A stretch of DNA of 64,000 nt from assembly GCA_001600455.1 (NCBI GenBank), contig BCKC01000005.1:1550001-1614000 (forward strand), read 5' to 3'. Positions 23,264 to 33,912 of the stretch are shown one piece after another (the stretch's first letter is position 1; every line of letters begins with the position of its first letter). The notes under the pieces were generated by a model that saw nothing but the letters and a program-made list of their open reading frames with translations, had not been told where the DNA came from and ran no database searches. Source of the stretch: Endocalyx cinctus (lineage: Eukaryota; Ascomycota; Sordariomycetes; Amphisphaeriales; Apiosporaceae). The position numbers and the translations under genes were made by a program.

Positions 23264-23998
23264 GACGAACGTCAACGGATGGGTAACCAGTGCTGTGTGG
23301 AGAATCTGATATGTTCAATGAGTAAACCTCACAAAACGAAGAGCCTAAGCTATAGAATATTTGCTTATGGCAATGATTTGAAGGAACAAGAACTATGCAT
23401 ATTTGGAAAGTTTTATCTAGTTGACAAGTTGCGATTATTAACGAGGAAGTGAAATATTGTGAATATTTCTGTATGACTTATGACCTATTAGGTACTATAT
23501 CTAGGTATGTTGATTACTTTGTTAGGTAGCTAAATGAAGTTTAGTTAGATAGAATTAGCGCTAAATTCGTTTAATTCAATTAAATCATCTTCTATTCACT
23601 AACCATAGATATGTAGATATGTAGTTATACTCAATTGCGATTCTCCTCTGAGAAACCAAGCCACATATTGAATCAGTCAGCCACACTACTTGCCACAGCT
23701 TCCCAAGATAAGATAACCAAAGGTGACCCACAGCACAAGTAAATTAGAGTAGTTGATTGGACAGAAAATCTCTAGGGCGAGAAACCCTTAACACAGAATT
23801 CTTTTTTACCAAAAAAAAGTTTCCGTTAGGCGAGACACCCCCATCAATCAATCGTCAAGTTAGTACAGCCCGCATAGTTTCTTCTAAGAAATCACATCAA
23901 GAAACACGACCAGAGAAATCAATCAACAGTAAGTCTTCATACTTGAACAATACTATTTCGCTTTCTTGTAATTATAACTGACATTAATTTACTTAGAG
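23264..23998. promoter_or_regulatory. Divergent promoter between csn12 and RPL20
   Basis: 735 bp separates the two ATGs. It includes the RPL20 leader intron at 23929-23996. No other gene is seen. The tight divergent layout suggests at least part of the promoter is shared. Confidence 0.6.
23929..23996 (+). other. Intron in the 5' UTR of RPL20
   Basis: GTAAGT donor directly after AATCAACA, and a TTACTTAG acceptor two bases before the ATG at 23999. Its length of 68 nt is normal for the genome. Leader introns are common in fungal ribosomal-protein genes. Confidence 0.55.
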
Positions 23999-25091
23999 AT
24001 GGGTAAGCATTTATTTCCTCATTACTTTTCGTCTTCATTCTATCGGCACAGCAATTTTGGTCGGGGAGGATCAACAAGAAATCAATTATGTATCGACAAA
24101 AATATATTTTATGCGAGAAACGTCGAGAAGATCGGTCATCTTAGGACCCTACGATCACAAGCGGCTTCGCTGGAGACTTCGGAATACTGTATATGATACG
24201 AGATGGACGAAATGACGACGAATTGCCCGGTGCGAAAACACGACCTTCAATAATGGCGACAACGGTAACTACCTTAGCTTGCCCACGACATTACTTACTT
24301 TTCGTTCGCTATTTTGCCACCCTCTCTCGACTAGAATCCCACCATCAAATACGCCAAAATGCTGTTGGAAATACAGATCTGATTGAACAGACTTGAGAAA
24401 GGACGTCTTAACTAACATACGTGATATTCAGGTCGTCTTCAGGAATACCAGGTCATCGGGCGCCACCTGCCCAGCGAGGCCAACCCCACCCCCAAGCTCT
24501 ACCGCATGCGAATCTTCGCTCCCAACGAGGTCGTTGCTAAGTCTCGCTTCTGGTACTTCTTGATGAAGTTGAAGAAGGTCAAGAAGGCCAACGGTGAGAT
24601 TGTCAGCTTGAACGTGGTACGTAGCTATCGAAGATGACCCCATACCCAAACATTTCAGGACTCAATACTAATTATTCTCTTCAATTTGTTATAGATCCAC
24701 GAGAAGAACCCTCTCCGCGTCAAGAACTTCGGCGTATGGCTCCGATACGACTCGCGATCCGGCACGCACAACATGTACAAGGAGTACCGTGAGATGTCGA
24801 GAACCGCCGCCGTTGAGTCCATGTACCAGGACATGGCCGCCCGTCACCGTGCCCGCTTTAGGTCGATCCACGTACGACTCACCCCGATTAATCTCTGTTG
24901 GAAGGAAATTTTAGCTAACAGAAAACCTACAGATCCTCCGCGTCGTTGAGATCGAGAAGACCGAAGACGTCAAGCGACCCTACATCAAGCAGATGGTGAC
25001 CAAGGGTCTCCACTTCCCCCTACCTCACCGTCTGCCCAAGATCGACAACAAGAAGATCTTCAGCGCCACCCGACCATCCACCTTCGCATAA
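23999..25091 (+). CDS. RPL20: 60S ribosomal protein L20 (eL20, L18ae family)
   Basis: Exons 23999-24002, 24432-24616, 24695-24871 and 24933-25091 encode 174 aa, the expected length. The first coding exon is only ATGG. The joined start ([15 protein letters not shown]) and internal segments ([40 protein letters not shown]) are diagnostic of eL20. It is a structural component of the large subunit near the 5S rRNA/central protuberance region. The 429-nt first intron has a good TAACTAAC branch site. It was searched by eye for box C/D snoRNA motifs without a convincing pair. Codon use is strongly biased, as expected for a highly expressed gene. Confidence 0.97.
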
Positions 25092-25456
25092 GCATCAGGA
25101 CGGGGTTTTTACGCGTGTTCATGTGTGGGGATGGGGAAATTTTTATGGGAACCTTGGTTTGCCGGTGTTTACGGAAAACTTCATTAGCATGAAAAGCTCC
25201 TGATGTAATAGAGCAACGAAATGCATATCACACAACAAAAAGAAAAAAAGATTTGAGACCCAAAAGTGTCTTCTTGTTCTTCAATGACCAGTGCTTTTTT
25301 TTTTCGAGTGGAAAATGATTGTGCATTTAATTTTTGTTTTTTAAATGCTATTGAGAGTCGTGTGCTTCAGCGCCTTAAATCAGTGGAACGATTAACTATC
25401 TACTATGGGGGTATATTATTACATTATAGATGGCGCGACATGTAAAGAAGATTCAA
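25092..25456. other. Convergent intergenic region
   Basis: 365 bp between RPL20 and the minus-strand Zn2Cys6 gene; 3' UTRs with T-rich stretches. No gene seen. Confidence 0.6.
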
Positions 25457-25766
25457 TCAAACGTCTTCGCTAGATCCAGAATGGGACTGCGTAGGGGCCA
25501 GCGTGTCGAATACGAACTCGTCCCACGTACTCCAATCCATCGTGCCCTCCGCCTCCGGATCTATGTTGAAATCCAGATCAGGCCACGGCATCATATGCGA
25601 GATGAAGTTAAAATTACTGAGCGATGATATAGACAAGTTACCGATATCCGCCGACGCGGCGACCCCCGCGTTCCCGAGGGGAATACCAGTAGCGGTAGTT
25701 GTATTGTTATCGTTATTCAAGGCGGTACAATCCGCGTGAGGAATACCCGTTATTAGGGATTGCTGC

Positions 25767-25798
<32 letters not shown>

Positions 25799-28342
25799 AT
25801 GCTGCTGTTGATTAGGCGCGAGAGCCGGGTCTATCATCATCATATCCGTAGATGCCGTATTTATTATGCCCGCGCCCATATTCATGGTAGTAGTAGTAGT
25901 AGTAGTAGCTTGTCTCTGCTGCGGTGTTTGGTCAATAGATGATAATGGATGATTCCAAAGCCCAGACCGTTGTTGTTGTTCTTGTTGTAGCTGTTGTCTC
26001 CTCAGAAGCAAAAGGGCATCTTCCCTCGCCTTCTTCGCCTTCTTGTACAGCTTCTTAATAGGTCTCCATAAGTTCCCCCGAGCCGAATCGGCGATATAAC
26101 CACTCCATCTGGGGAAGACGGCATCGACGACGTCCCAGGAATGGTCGACCGAGGGACCCGTCGTCTGCGAGCACAGCTCCGCCAACGCGACGGCTAAGGG
26201 GTGCCATTGCGGATACGTCTCGTTCCACCAGCGGAACCGGTTGCTGAACGGCCCGCCCCACGTGTACTCGCTCAGCTCCATGATGGAAACGGCGGTCCGC
26301 AAGCTGGCCTCGCCGTCCCGGTGGCGTGGTGCTCGTTTTGTCGACCCGCTAGGCCCGGGCCCAGACCCTGGTTCTCCGGTCGCGGTCGGCTGATGCTTCT
26401 GCTGATGATGTGGAGCCGAGGACGAGGGATGTAACGGGTAGTGGACCGCAAGCCATAGCTTGAGTATGATGAGTCGCGCGGTGCCAGAGGCGAGGTGCGA
26501 TGCGGCGTGCGTCGGGTCTGCGCGTGATACGAACTGCGTTTCTAGCCGCTGCGCGTATTTGATCGTGGTTTGCTCGTCATTTGCCGGAGTAGTGCGACTA
26601 ACGGAAGAGGAAGAAGAAGGGTGTAGTAGTTGAGCCGCGTTTTGCTCGCTGTCGTTAGCGTCTCCCCCACGACTTACGGGATCCGGGCCAGAAGACGACG
26701 AGGATAACGGGTTATCAGCAGCGGTTGCGTGGTCAAAGTGTAGCCATATCTCCGAGCTCTGCGCCGCGCACAAGCTAAAGATCATATCGGTGGGGACGCC
26801 TTCGGGCTTGGCGACGGCGGCGATCGGCTCGGTGGTTTCGGGCCCGAAGTCGCTATCGTCGACGTTATGGGGCATGGGCGTGTCGAAGGAGCTTCGGGAG
26901 ATGATGGTGTTGGCGCCGCGGTCCTCGGCGGCCCTCACGTCCAGCACGACGAGCTGCCACCAGGTTCGACGGCGCATCTCGGCCTCGTACGGGGAGAGCG
27001 CCGAAGCACTGCGAGCTCGATGGATATCCATCGTCTGCGCGAGCCGGATGGGTAGGCTGAGAAGCACGGCCGAGGACCGCGATCCGCTCGAACCACCCGC
27101 CGCGCTGCGCAGACACCCGACGTACAGCGTCAGCGCCTGCAGCACCTCGAGCGACATGCTGTTGAGGTAATCGGCGCGGGCAAAGGCGGCTTCGACGGCG
27201 TGTTGTGCCGCGACTAACATCTCGTCACGACTATTCCCTCTGGAACCGCCCGCCAAATCTCGTAGTTTCGCATCGTACGTGGCTGAATCTAAGCTCGTCA
27301 GCGCGGCGAAGTAGATGGAGAAGCAAAGGGCGTCTTCTTCGGGGTTGAGTCTTTGGAGTGTCGTCGGCGAGTCGTTTTGCTGAAGAACACGAGCGAACAT
27401 AGCTTCGACCGTCGGCCGATGGACGACTTTGAGGATGAAATCTACATTCTCGAAAAACGTAATTACCAGCGCCCGCATTAGCGATGGCGACGGGTGTTCC
27501 GAGTAAGCTCCAGTTCTGGACCCGTTGAAGGTCGATGTTCCTAATAGCATACCCGTCCCTGCGGAGACGGCAGCGGGGGACGACGTGGAGGCACGGGCGC
27601 TTCTGGCTCCCGGGCTTGCATCATCTGGACTGCCGAACGGTTGCTTCTCGTCATCTTCCGAGTCCGAGGTTGACTGCTCAAGGGCTTGTCGGAGTCCCTC
27701 GACCTCGCCACATAGGCTAGCCCAGAATTCCCCGCTTAGGTAGCGTGATGTAGAGAGGTGCTGCTGCTGATCGCTTGTCTGATCGGTGTTCTGAAGATGC
27801 TGTTCTTGCTTCGGTTGAGTATTTATTACACCCTGTTTAACAAGCGGGGTGACGATAGAGGAGGAAGGATATGAAGCATTTCTAAACCCATGTGAGTAAC
27901 CGGAGTTCTCGGACATAAGGTTCGTTGCCTGGACTTCTTCGCTTTTGGCTAGAGGCGGGGGTTGTAGGGGAATTTGAGGACTAGAGTTAGATGCTGATAC
28001 GGTATCCGAAGTTCCGGCCATGTCATCGGCGGCTTCTTCGAGGCGGGCCAAGCCGACTTTTCCCACTATTTTCTCAAGCCGGCTAAGGCGCTGCATCAGG
28101 TCCGATTCCTTAGACTTACGCGGGCGTGTAGTGCGCTTCCGCTCAGGGAAGATACACTCGGTACCTGAGCGCACGCACGTGTTGCACGGGTAAGTTTTGT
28201 TACATTTCAACTTCTTAGCCCTGCAAGTAGTGCAACTAAGTAACTTTGGCGGATTCTGTTGCGGTTGCATTGACGTTGACCCCGAGGCTAGCTCCGCTGC
28301 AGCGGTCGATGCTAATAACCTCTTCGACTGTGGTTGTGCCAT
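25457..28342 (-). CDS. Zn2Cys6 transcription factor with fungal-specific middle homology region
   Basis: Intronless 961-aa frame. The zinc cluster has Cys37, 40, 47, 53, 56 and 63 (C-x2-C-x6-C-x5-C-x2-C-x6-C), followed by a basic linker (RKRTTRPRKSKES) and a short dimerisation helix (LMQRLSRLEKIV). The fungal transcription factor domain spans about residues 285-560 (ITFFENVDFILKVVHRPTVE; PIRLAQTMDIHRA; EAEMRRRTWWQLVVLD). The C-terminal third contains poly-Gln, poly-His and poly-Thr tracts and ends in an acidic/aromatic stretch (MPWPDLDFNIDPEAEG) that resembles an activation domain. It should bind CGG-type half sites as a dimer, but the target pathway is unknown. No biosynthetic cluster adjoins it. 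The absence of introns in a gene this long is notable but not rare. Confidence 0.92.
25761..25910. repeat. Coding trinucleotide repeats (poly-Gln, poly-His, poly-Thr)
   Basis: A CTG run at about 25761-25789 encodes poly-Gln on the minus strand, followed by a TGA-phase run encoding poly-His. A GTA run at about 25888-25908 encodes poly-Thr. All lie in the C-terminal region of the Zn2Cys6 regulator and can vary without frameshift. Confidence 0.9.
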
Positions 28343-29733
28343 GATTATGACGCATACCAGCTAAGACGGTAGAATTAATAATTAGTTTAGTATTTGTTCA
28401 AATGTAATTGTGCGTGCTTGTACATTCGTTGTATGTCATTATTTTCATCTGACGACAAAATTACGAATAAACCGAAGATGAAAATGTGAGACACTTGACG
28501 TAGGGGGGTAAGTAAGTCTTCTACAGCGATGGTGTCAGGTATCTTCTGAAAGCAGTAGTGACGGTATGACTCCGGATAGATGATGAATAAATTAATCCTT
28601 TATATTTCTTACAAGTTACGAAGTAAAACGATTTATAAATGAAGAAATAGAAGTAGTTTTTTTTTTGTATCTGCTCAGTTATTTTAGTAACAAGGTTGAT
28701 GGAGCAGATACTTGGTGAGAGAATATGCAGGACCCACTCGATGACTTCAGCTTTTTCTTTTTTTCTTTCTTTTTTTTCTTTCCTTTTTCTTATTATTCTA
28801 GGGCCTACAGTTAGTGAGTTAGTGTATTTATATGTAGAGCGTTCAAGGCTAGACCAACCCCTGTACTACGTAACTACGTAAGTAAATATTGTTCTCAATT
28901 ACCCCGATCCGCGTATCGTACCGAGTCAGCGAGTATATCGCTGTGGTATGCAAGTATGTAAATCTCTCTGAGATCGACATATTTGATCGCTTTTCTTCCT
29001 CGAAGGCTTGATATCTAGATATATAAAATCGAACATTTTGTTTCAGCTTGTTAAAAAAAAAAAAAACATAGCCTTTTTATCGTCATTCTTGAATGCAGTA
29101 TCGGAGAGTGAGTGATCATGGTGCTACCATTGCTATCGCTGGTGGCGTAAACCCCATCAACCATTATGTCCAGGCAGCCTGGCTTACACGCGATAAACAT
29201 GTACAGTTTACAGGGCACATGCGTAGTGACTCCTCCAGGCAGTCATACAAAAGCAGTAGTGAGATTAAAGAGTCAGATTTGGTATCTGAGCGACCCTTAT
29301 CTCATTGGTCAAATGCATATATATCTGGTTCATCAAACAGTAACCGTAGGTTAAAATGAAACCAGTCTAACAATGGACTGAGTGGCGCAAACACAAGTTC
29401 GCTTTCAGGCAAGATATACTCGAAAAGGTTCTCAAGCTTGATACTGTATCTTGTATTACATACTACGAAGAACTCCTTGCGTAGTTGCTTCTTCAACCGC
29501 ATCAATTATCTTCAGCTTACGGAAATGAACAAATAAATATCGGAACGGACTTGGCCGAGGAAAGCGTCTAAACACCTTCATTACCGTAGAGAAGAGATTG
29601 AACCTGGCGAAAACGTCTAGATGTATAGACGATTTCGTTACAATAAGCGTGGTTAAAAAGTATTGATTACCTTGAGAGTAATGGCGGAGGTCTTTTTTTT
29701 TCCTCATATATATCATGACTATAAGGTCGGATT
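28343..29733. other. Intergenic region
   Basis: Upstream of the Zn2Cys6 gene. T-rich tracts near 28655 and 28750-28790. Short frames show no motif; none is called. Confidence 0.5.
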
Positions 29734-30533
29734 CTACTTGTACTGACACCACTCCCAGAGCTTCTTGCCGAGCCCAAATCTCCTTCCTTCCCCACACTTC
29801 ATCGCCTTGAGTATATCCTGACGCACAATAGCGTCATCGAGTACTAACCTTCCTCGGAGATAAATGAAAGTCTCGGTATCCAAGATCTCAAAGTTGACGC
29901 CCGTATCCAATGCCAACGTATCTACGAGGATGAAACTCAGCTACACAACGCGGGGCGGCGAAGTACTACCCGCAACGGCAGCTTTGAGCTGGGGTATGAG
30001 TAGTTTTGTGAACAGTAAAGCGCCAACACAGTGGACGCCCGTAAGAATCTCGAGGCCTTGGATCGTTCGATCCTCGTACTGGACGACGTTGGCTCCGATC
30101 CCGGTATTGTTCCAGACCACGTCAAGTCTAGATTCCAGTTGGGTGAAACGATGAGCTACTTGTCGTACCGATACCAGATCGCTCAAGTCCAAGTGCAAGG
30201 ACTTGAGCTGATTTGTCCCGACCTTTTCGGGATAGGAATCTTGGATAGATTGAATGGTCATCTCGGCTCGCTCTTATCTGAAAGGTCAATAAGCCGGAGA
30301 AAAGGTATCCCGATTCACATTTCTTGATAACCTTTAGAACCAGTTACAATATATATAATGGTGCCACTGCCGAAGATGATCTTGCACAACTCATAGTCAA
30401 TTCCAGCATTTGCACCTGGAACCATGAATATTTTAACCGTCTGAGAACCTTTGGTAACATCGGCTTCAGTAAAATGTGACAGGGCTGGTCAGAATTGAGT
30501 TACAGTACCGCGAAGCTTTTGCAAAGACCCCAT
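29734..30533 (-). pseudogene. Decayed short-chain dehydrogenase/reductase (SDR)
   Basis: Reading down the minus strand from ATG 30533, the frame gives an SDR-like start (MGSLQKLRGTVTQF), an in-frame TGA at 30491-30489, then SHFTEADVTK and a damaged cofactor loop (PGANAGID where SDRs have TGxxxGIG). An intron remnant at 30331-30273 (weak GTTATC donor) restores frame and joins VTGSK to ERAEMTIQSIQ. Further on are HLDLSDL and VVWNNTGIG (an NNAG-type motif), followed by RVV and an in-frame TAG at 29943-29941 where relatives have Trp. The frame then goes straight to C-terminal sequence (VRQDILKAMK, KKLWEWC). The catalytic Tyr-x3-Lys block is absent, so an internal deletion has occurred. Two nonsense codons, the altered loop and the missing active site make it non-functional. 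Remaining homology is clear. Confidence 0.85.
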
Positions 30534-31922
30534 AATGCTAGCCTGAAAAAAAAAAAAAAAAAAAAAAAACGTCAGCTGTTAGACTGTTAGATTAAGAGAA
30601 TGCCGATACTTTCCTGACGTGATTTTGAAAAATATTTGGGATGAACCTACAGTTGATAAAGAGAGGCTAAGCCGGCCGGTTGGGCCAATTGTGTCATTTG
30701 TTAGGGTCCATGAGATCTAGTATCTGACATTCCATAGATCTTGCAGATATAATAACACGCTTACACTCCTATATACTTGCTGCAGGGGCCTGATACTTTG
30801 AGATTGAAGATCCGTCAATAACCGCCGAGACTTTTGTGTTTCGAATTCTCTCGATATACAAGGTAAGTTATCATATACACAGCCGTCGGGATAACGTTAC
30901 AATGCAGGTGTGAGTTGTCATGTCTCTAACAGGTTTTAGTATATTCATGTGAGCGAAAATCCGAGTGTCTCGTGAAGCTGAGCTTGACACATAATGATGA
31001 TTCACCCTCTGTGTTCTCTTTTGAATGTCAAGGAAGCTCGATACCATTAAGCCTGAAGAACTTGCCAGATTCCTTTTCGCGAGTATATAAGGCTTCTCAC
31101 TAGCGAGCATAATCAAGACTTCGTGATACGATATGATAACTTACCCAGAGTTAAAAGCAATAGCTGCACAGTTATTCGCGTGTGAAGTAAATAACACCAA
31201 GATTGATGTTAGTTCCGTTGTCGTTTTTGATAGTCCTAAGTTTCTCACCGCATAATCCAATTCAAGGCAGCTCGTACGACTGCATAAGATGAGTCACCCC
31301 ACGAAAGTATTCACCCCGTTACGAAAGTAGAACCTCCCCCGCTCGAGATTGTTATACACTTCGGTGATGGTGCCTCCAATAACAGTGGTAAACAAGCTCG
31401 ATTTGATTCACTTTTCGAGGATGAAAGCCCATATTGGTCAATCGCCAAGGGGATCATTGAAACCACATGAATCTTATAAATAAGACAAGCTGAAAGAAAT
31501 GACAGAAATTCTAGACGTGGTTAGATTTCGTTACAACTAGCAGAACGACCTCACCCGCATAGGACCTCAGGCACTTTCGAATTACGGAAAAAATATGCTC
31601 TCCCAAAGGTTACCCTAACAATGCACCTAGTTCTGTATGCTTGATATATTGTAATGGGCAGACAAGGCTACAAGCTCGCCGGCTGAGTCACTTAGAACAA
31701 ATACGACAAGTATGCCGAAATCGGCAATAGTGGCTATACTTATAAATAGAAGCTGAATACGATAAATGAGCTAGCGTTAATAATCTGATTCACAATAGAA
31801 TAGAAATCCCATCATTGTTTGAAACACATTTAATTCTTTTATCTGTTAATATAGCGATACAAACATAGGATTTCCTGTCGGAAAGTAGGTCCATTATAGC
31901 AGTAACATTATCGGAGCGAAAG
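30534..31922. other. Intergenic region
   Basis: Begins with a 24-nt poly-A run at 30546-30569. Otherwise AT-rich without a supportable gene. The proximal part is the promoter of the acetyltransferase at 31923. Confidence 0.5.
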
Positions 31923-32615
31923 ATGATCAAAGTAAAGACGACCTTACCAACAACCCCGCTGCCTACAAATCCGGCGCGGGAACCGATCCAGAGTCCGCGG
32001 CTGATTATGAAGCCGTGGTTTCAGTCGGATCTCGAAGACATACACTCACTCCGAACGCAGCCCGAGGTGATGCTATGGACGATGGCCGGGGTCCCGGACT
32101 CGGGATTGGACGAGACGCAGAAGGCTATGGACAAGTACCTGACGCCCAACGAGCAGCTGATTTTCTCTTACAACTGGGTAATCCGCAAAGCCGAAGGCGA
32201 CGACAAGGGCACCCTCGTCGGCATCGGCGGCAGTCACAGGCTTAGCGAAAAATTCGGCTGGCCTGAGGTCGGTTACATGGTGAAGAAGGAGTACTGGGGC
32301 CGAGGGTTAGCGACCGAGTTCCTAATGGCTTGGTTAGAGACCTGGTGGAAGCTTCCTAGGTCTGAGGTCGAGATCGAGGTCGATCGCTCGTCTATTGCAC
32401 ATGTATTGGGTTCGAAGGCGGAGGAAAGACAAGAATTGATGACGGTTCCAGAGCATGTAACGGCCACGATTGACAACGCTAATCACGGGAGCAGAAGAGT
32501 ATTAGAGAAGGCTGGTTTCAAAGAGATCATGCGATGGAATGAGCCAGATAGTCGGGAGGGCGCTGATGGAGATGTTGAATTGGTGGCATTTGTTCGGGCG
32601 AGACCGGAAAATTGA
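31923..32615 (+). CDS. GNAT-family N-acetyltransferase
   Basis: Intronless 230-aa frame. It shows the RimJ/RimL-like layout: an N-terminal strand with SPRLIMKPWFQSDLEDIHSL, a central strand (GTLVGIGGSHRL), then motif A with the acetyl-CoA pyrophosphate loop (YMVKKEYWGRGLATEFL, R-G-L-A). Motif B follows (ATIDNANHGSRRVLEKAGFKEI). These are the residues that bind acetyl-CoA and shape the acceptor site. The length fits the family. Related fungal proteins acetylate small amines, amino acids or protein N-termini; the substrate cannot be read from sequence. Its GC-rich coding sequence stands out against the AT-rich flanks. The SDR pseudogene lies upstream on the other strand. Confidence 0.85.
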   Translation: MIKVKTTLPTTPLPTNPAREPIQSPRLIMKPWFQSDLEDIHSLRTQPEVMLWTMAGVPDSGLDETQKAMDKYLTPNEQLIFSYNWVIRKAEGDDKGTLVGIGGSHRLSEKFGWPEVGYMVKKEYWGRGLATEFLMAWLETWWKLPRSEVEIEVDRSSIAHVLGSKAEERQELMTVPEHVTATIDNANHGSRRVLEKAGFKEIMRWNEPDSREGADGDVELVAFVRARPEN

Positions 32616-33156
32616 ATCGAATCCAGACCGTGCGAAGTACAAGGATATAACCTGGAAGTTTTCAACCAATAGCGACCAAGCTATATACACGCAAACGTCA
32701 TACGCTGGTATAACGAAAAGATTTCTGGTCTTATTACAAGCTGTGCAACCACCCGCCAGCCGGTGAATCCTACAATTTGCTACACCACAATATAAAAGTA
32801 AACGAGAATCCTTGAAAAAGCGTCGAGTATCACAAAAAAGAAAGAGACAAAAAATCAGGCGTCAAATGATGTCCGATTGCCATGAAAAGTCCACGGGGTA
32901 CGTATTGGGACGAAATGAACCAACAACCCCTGATAGTGTACAAAACCGTCAAGAAAGTAAACCCATTTCAGCTAATCGATAAACGCACGAGCCAATTCTA
33001 CAAGGATTTCCCTCTCTTGACTAGAAGATGGCCCGTGCGTCTGGCGGTGTTGAATGTGCTGTCAAAGGATAATACGACGAAAGTAAAACATTCATATAGT
33101 AGGATCATGAATATCATAATTTTTTTTTTGGTGAGACCCAACACTAACAAAATACA
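32616..33156. other. Intergenic, promoter of the DUF1772 gene
   Basis: 541 bp between two plus-strand genes. No further gene seen; a T-rich tract at about 33120-33129 precedes the start. Confidence 0.5.
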
Positions 33157-33912
33157 ATGTATCAAAAATTTTCTTCGTTTTCAAATGGCAGCGCCATTAA
33201 CTCGTTATTACCGTTACGGGTAACGGTAGCCTCTGGCGTTGGTATTATTACGACAACTTTAGCAGCAGGTAATTACTTCGATCCCTGAAAAAGAAAAGAC
33301 CCAAAAAAAAATAAGAAGAAATTTACAAGTCAACAAATAAATTACTGACATCACGTCGTTACTTTCTTTTTTTTTATAGGCTTAGGCACAGGTCTCTCTT
33401 TATTCGGCGTACCTACGATTCTTAGTTGCGGCGATGAAGCTCCGGCGTCAGTGATTGTGCGACAATGGCGATTCCAGTTTGCCCGAGGTTCATCGTTCAT
33501 GCCGGCTTTCGGGGTTGCCAACGCCATCAACATGTGGTTCGTCGCGTACAATCGTTTTCGTCGGGGAATGGAATGGAGAGGATTCGCGGCCGCGGGCGTG
33601 TCGACCCTCTTTATCATACCTTTTACTATAGCCTTCATCATGGATACCAACCGCAGACTGCTGGCCGCTGCCGAGGCGATCGACGCGAGAAACAACCGAT
33701 ACATCAAATACGACAGACCGGCCAAGACAGACAAGGCCAGCAAAACAGAGAAAAAGAACAACCAGATTGAGAAATACGGCAGGAAACAGATCAAGCCGAT
33801 GACCGACGACGAGGCCAGGGAGCTCATCCAGAAGTGGGGGAGACTCAACGTCGTTCGGGCAGTGGTACCAATTATCGGCGCTAGCTTGGCCCTCTGGAAT
33901 TTTTGCTTGTAA
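33157..33912 (+). CDS. DUF1772 membrane protein (anthrone-oxygenase-like fold)
   Basis: Inferred exons 33157-33268 and 33380-33912, giving 214 aa. The start is ATG 33157 (MYQKFSS), because the frame of the conserved first helix (RVTVASGVGIITTTLAAGLG) continues to it; the ATG at 33186 is in another frame. Four hydrophobic segments are visible: residues about 20-45, 70-90, 100-120 and 195-212. The DUF1772 pattern is clear (LSLFGVPTIL, VIVRQWRFQF, SFMPAFGVANA, WGRLNVVRAVVP). Members include small anthrone oxygenases in polyketide pathways, but most are of unknown role. No polyketide synthase is nearby, so a biosynthetic role is not implied. A Lys-rich hydrophilic loop (KTDKASKTEKKNN) separates helices 3 and 4. 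Confidence 0.8.

Noticed and set aside
24003..24431. Box C/D snoRNA inside the RPL20 intron
   Set aside because: CTGA-like and TGACGA-like strings occur but not as a C/D pair with terminal stem.
29093..29797. Short frames in the spacer after the SDR relic
   Set aside because: No motif, no codon bias, both strands similarly open by chance.
30546..30569. Poly-A run near the SDR relic as a retroposition tail
   Set aside because: It lies at the 5' side of the minus-strand relic and the relic keeps an intron remnant, so it is not a processed copy.
33186..33223. ATG at 33186 as start of the DUF1772 gene
   Set aside because: That frame stops within 13 codons; the conserved first helix is in the frame opened by ATG 33157.
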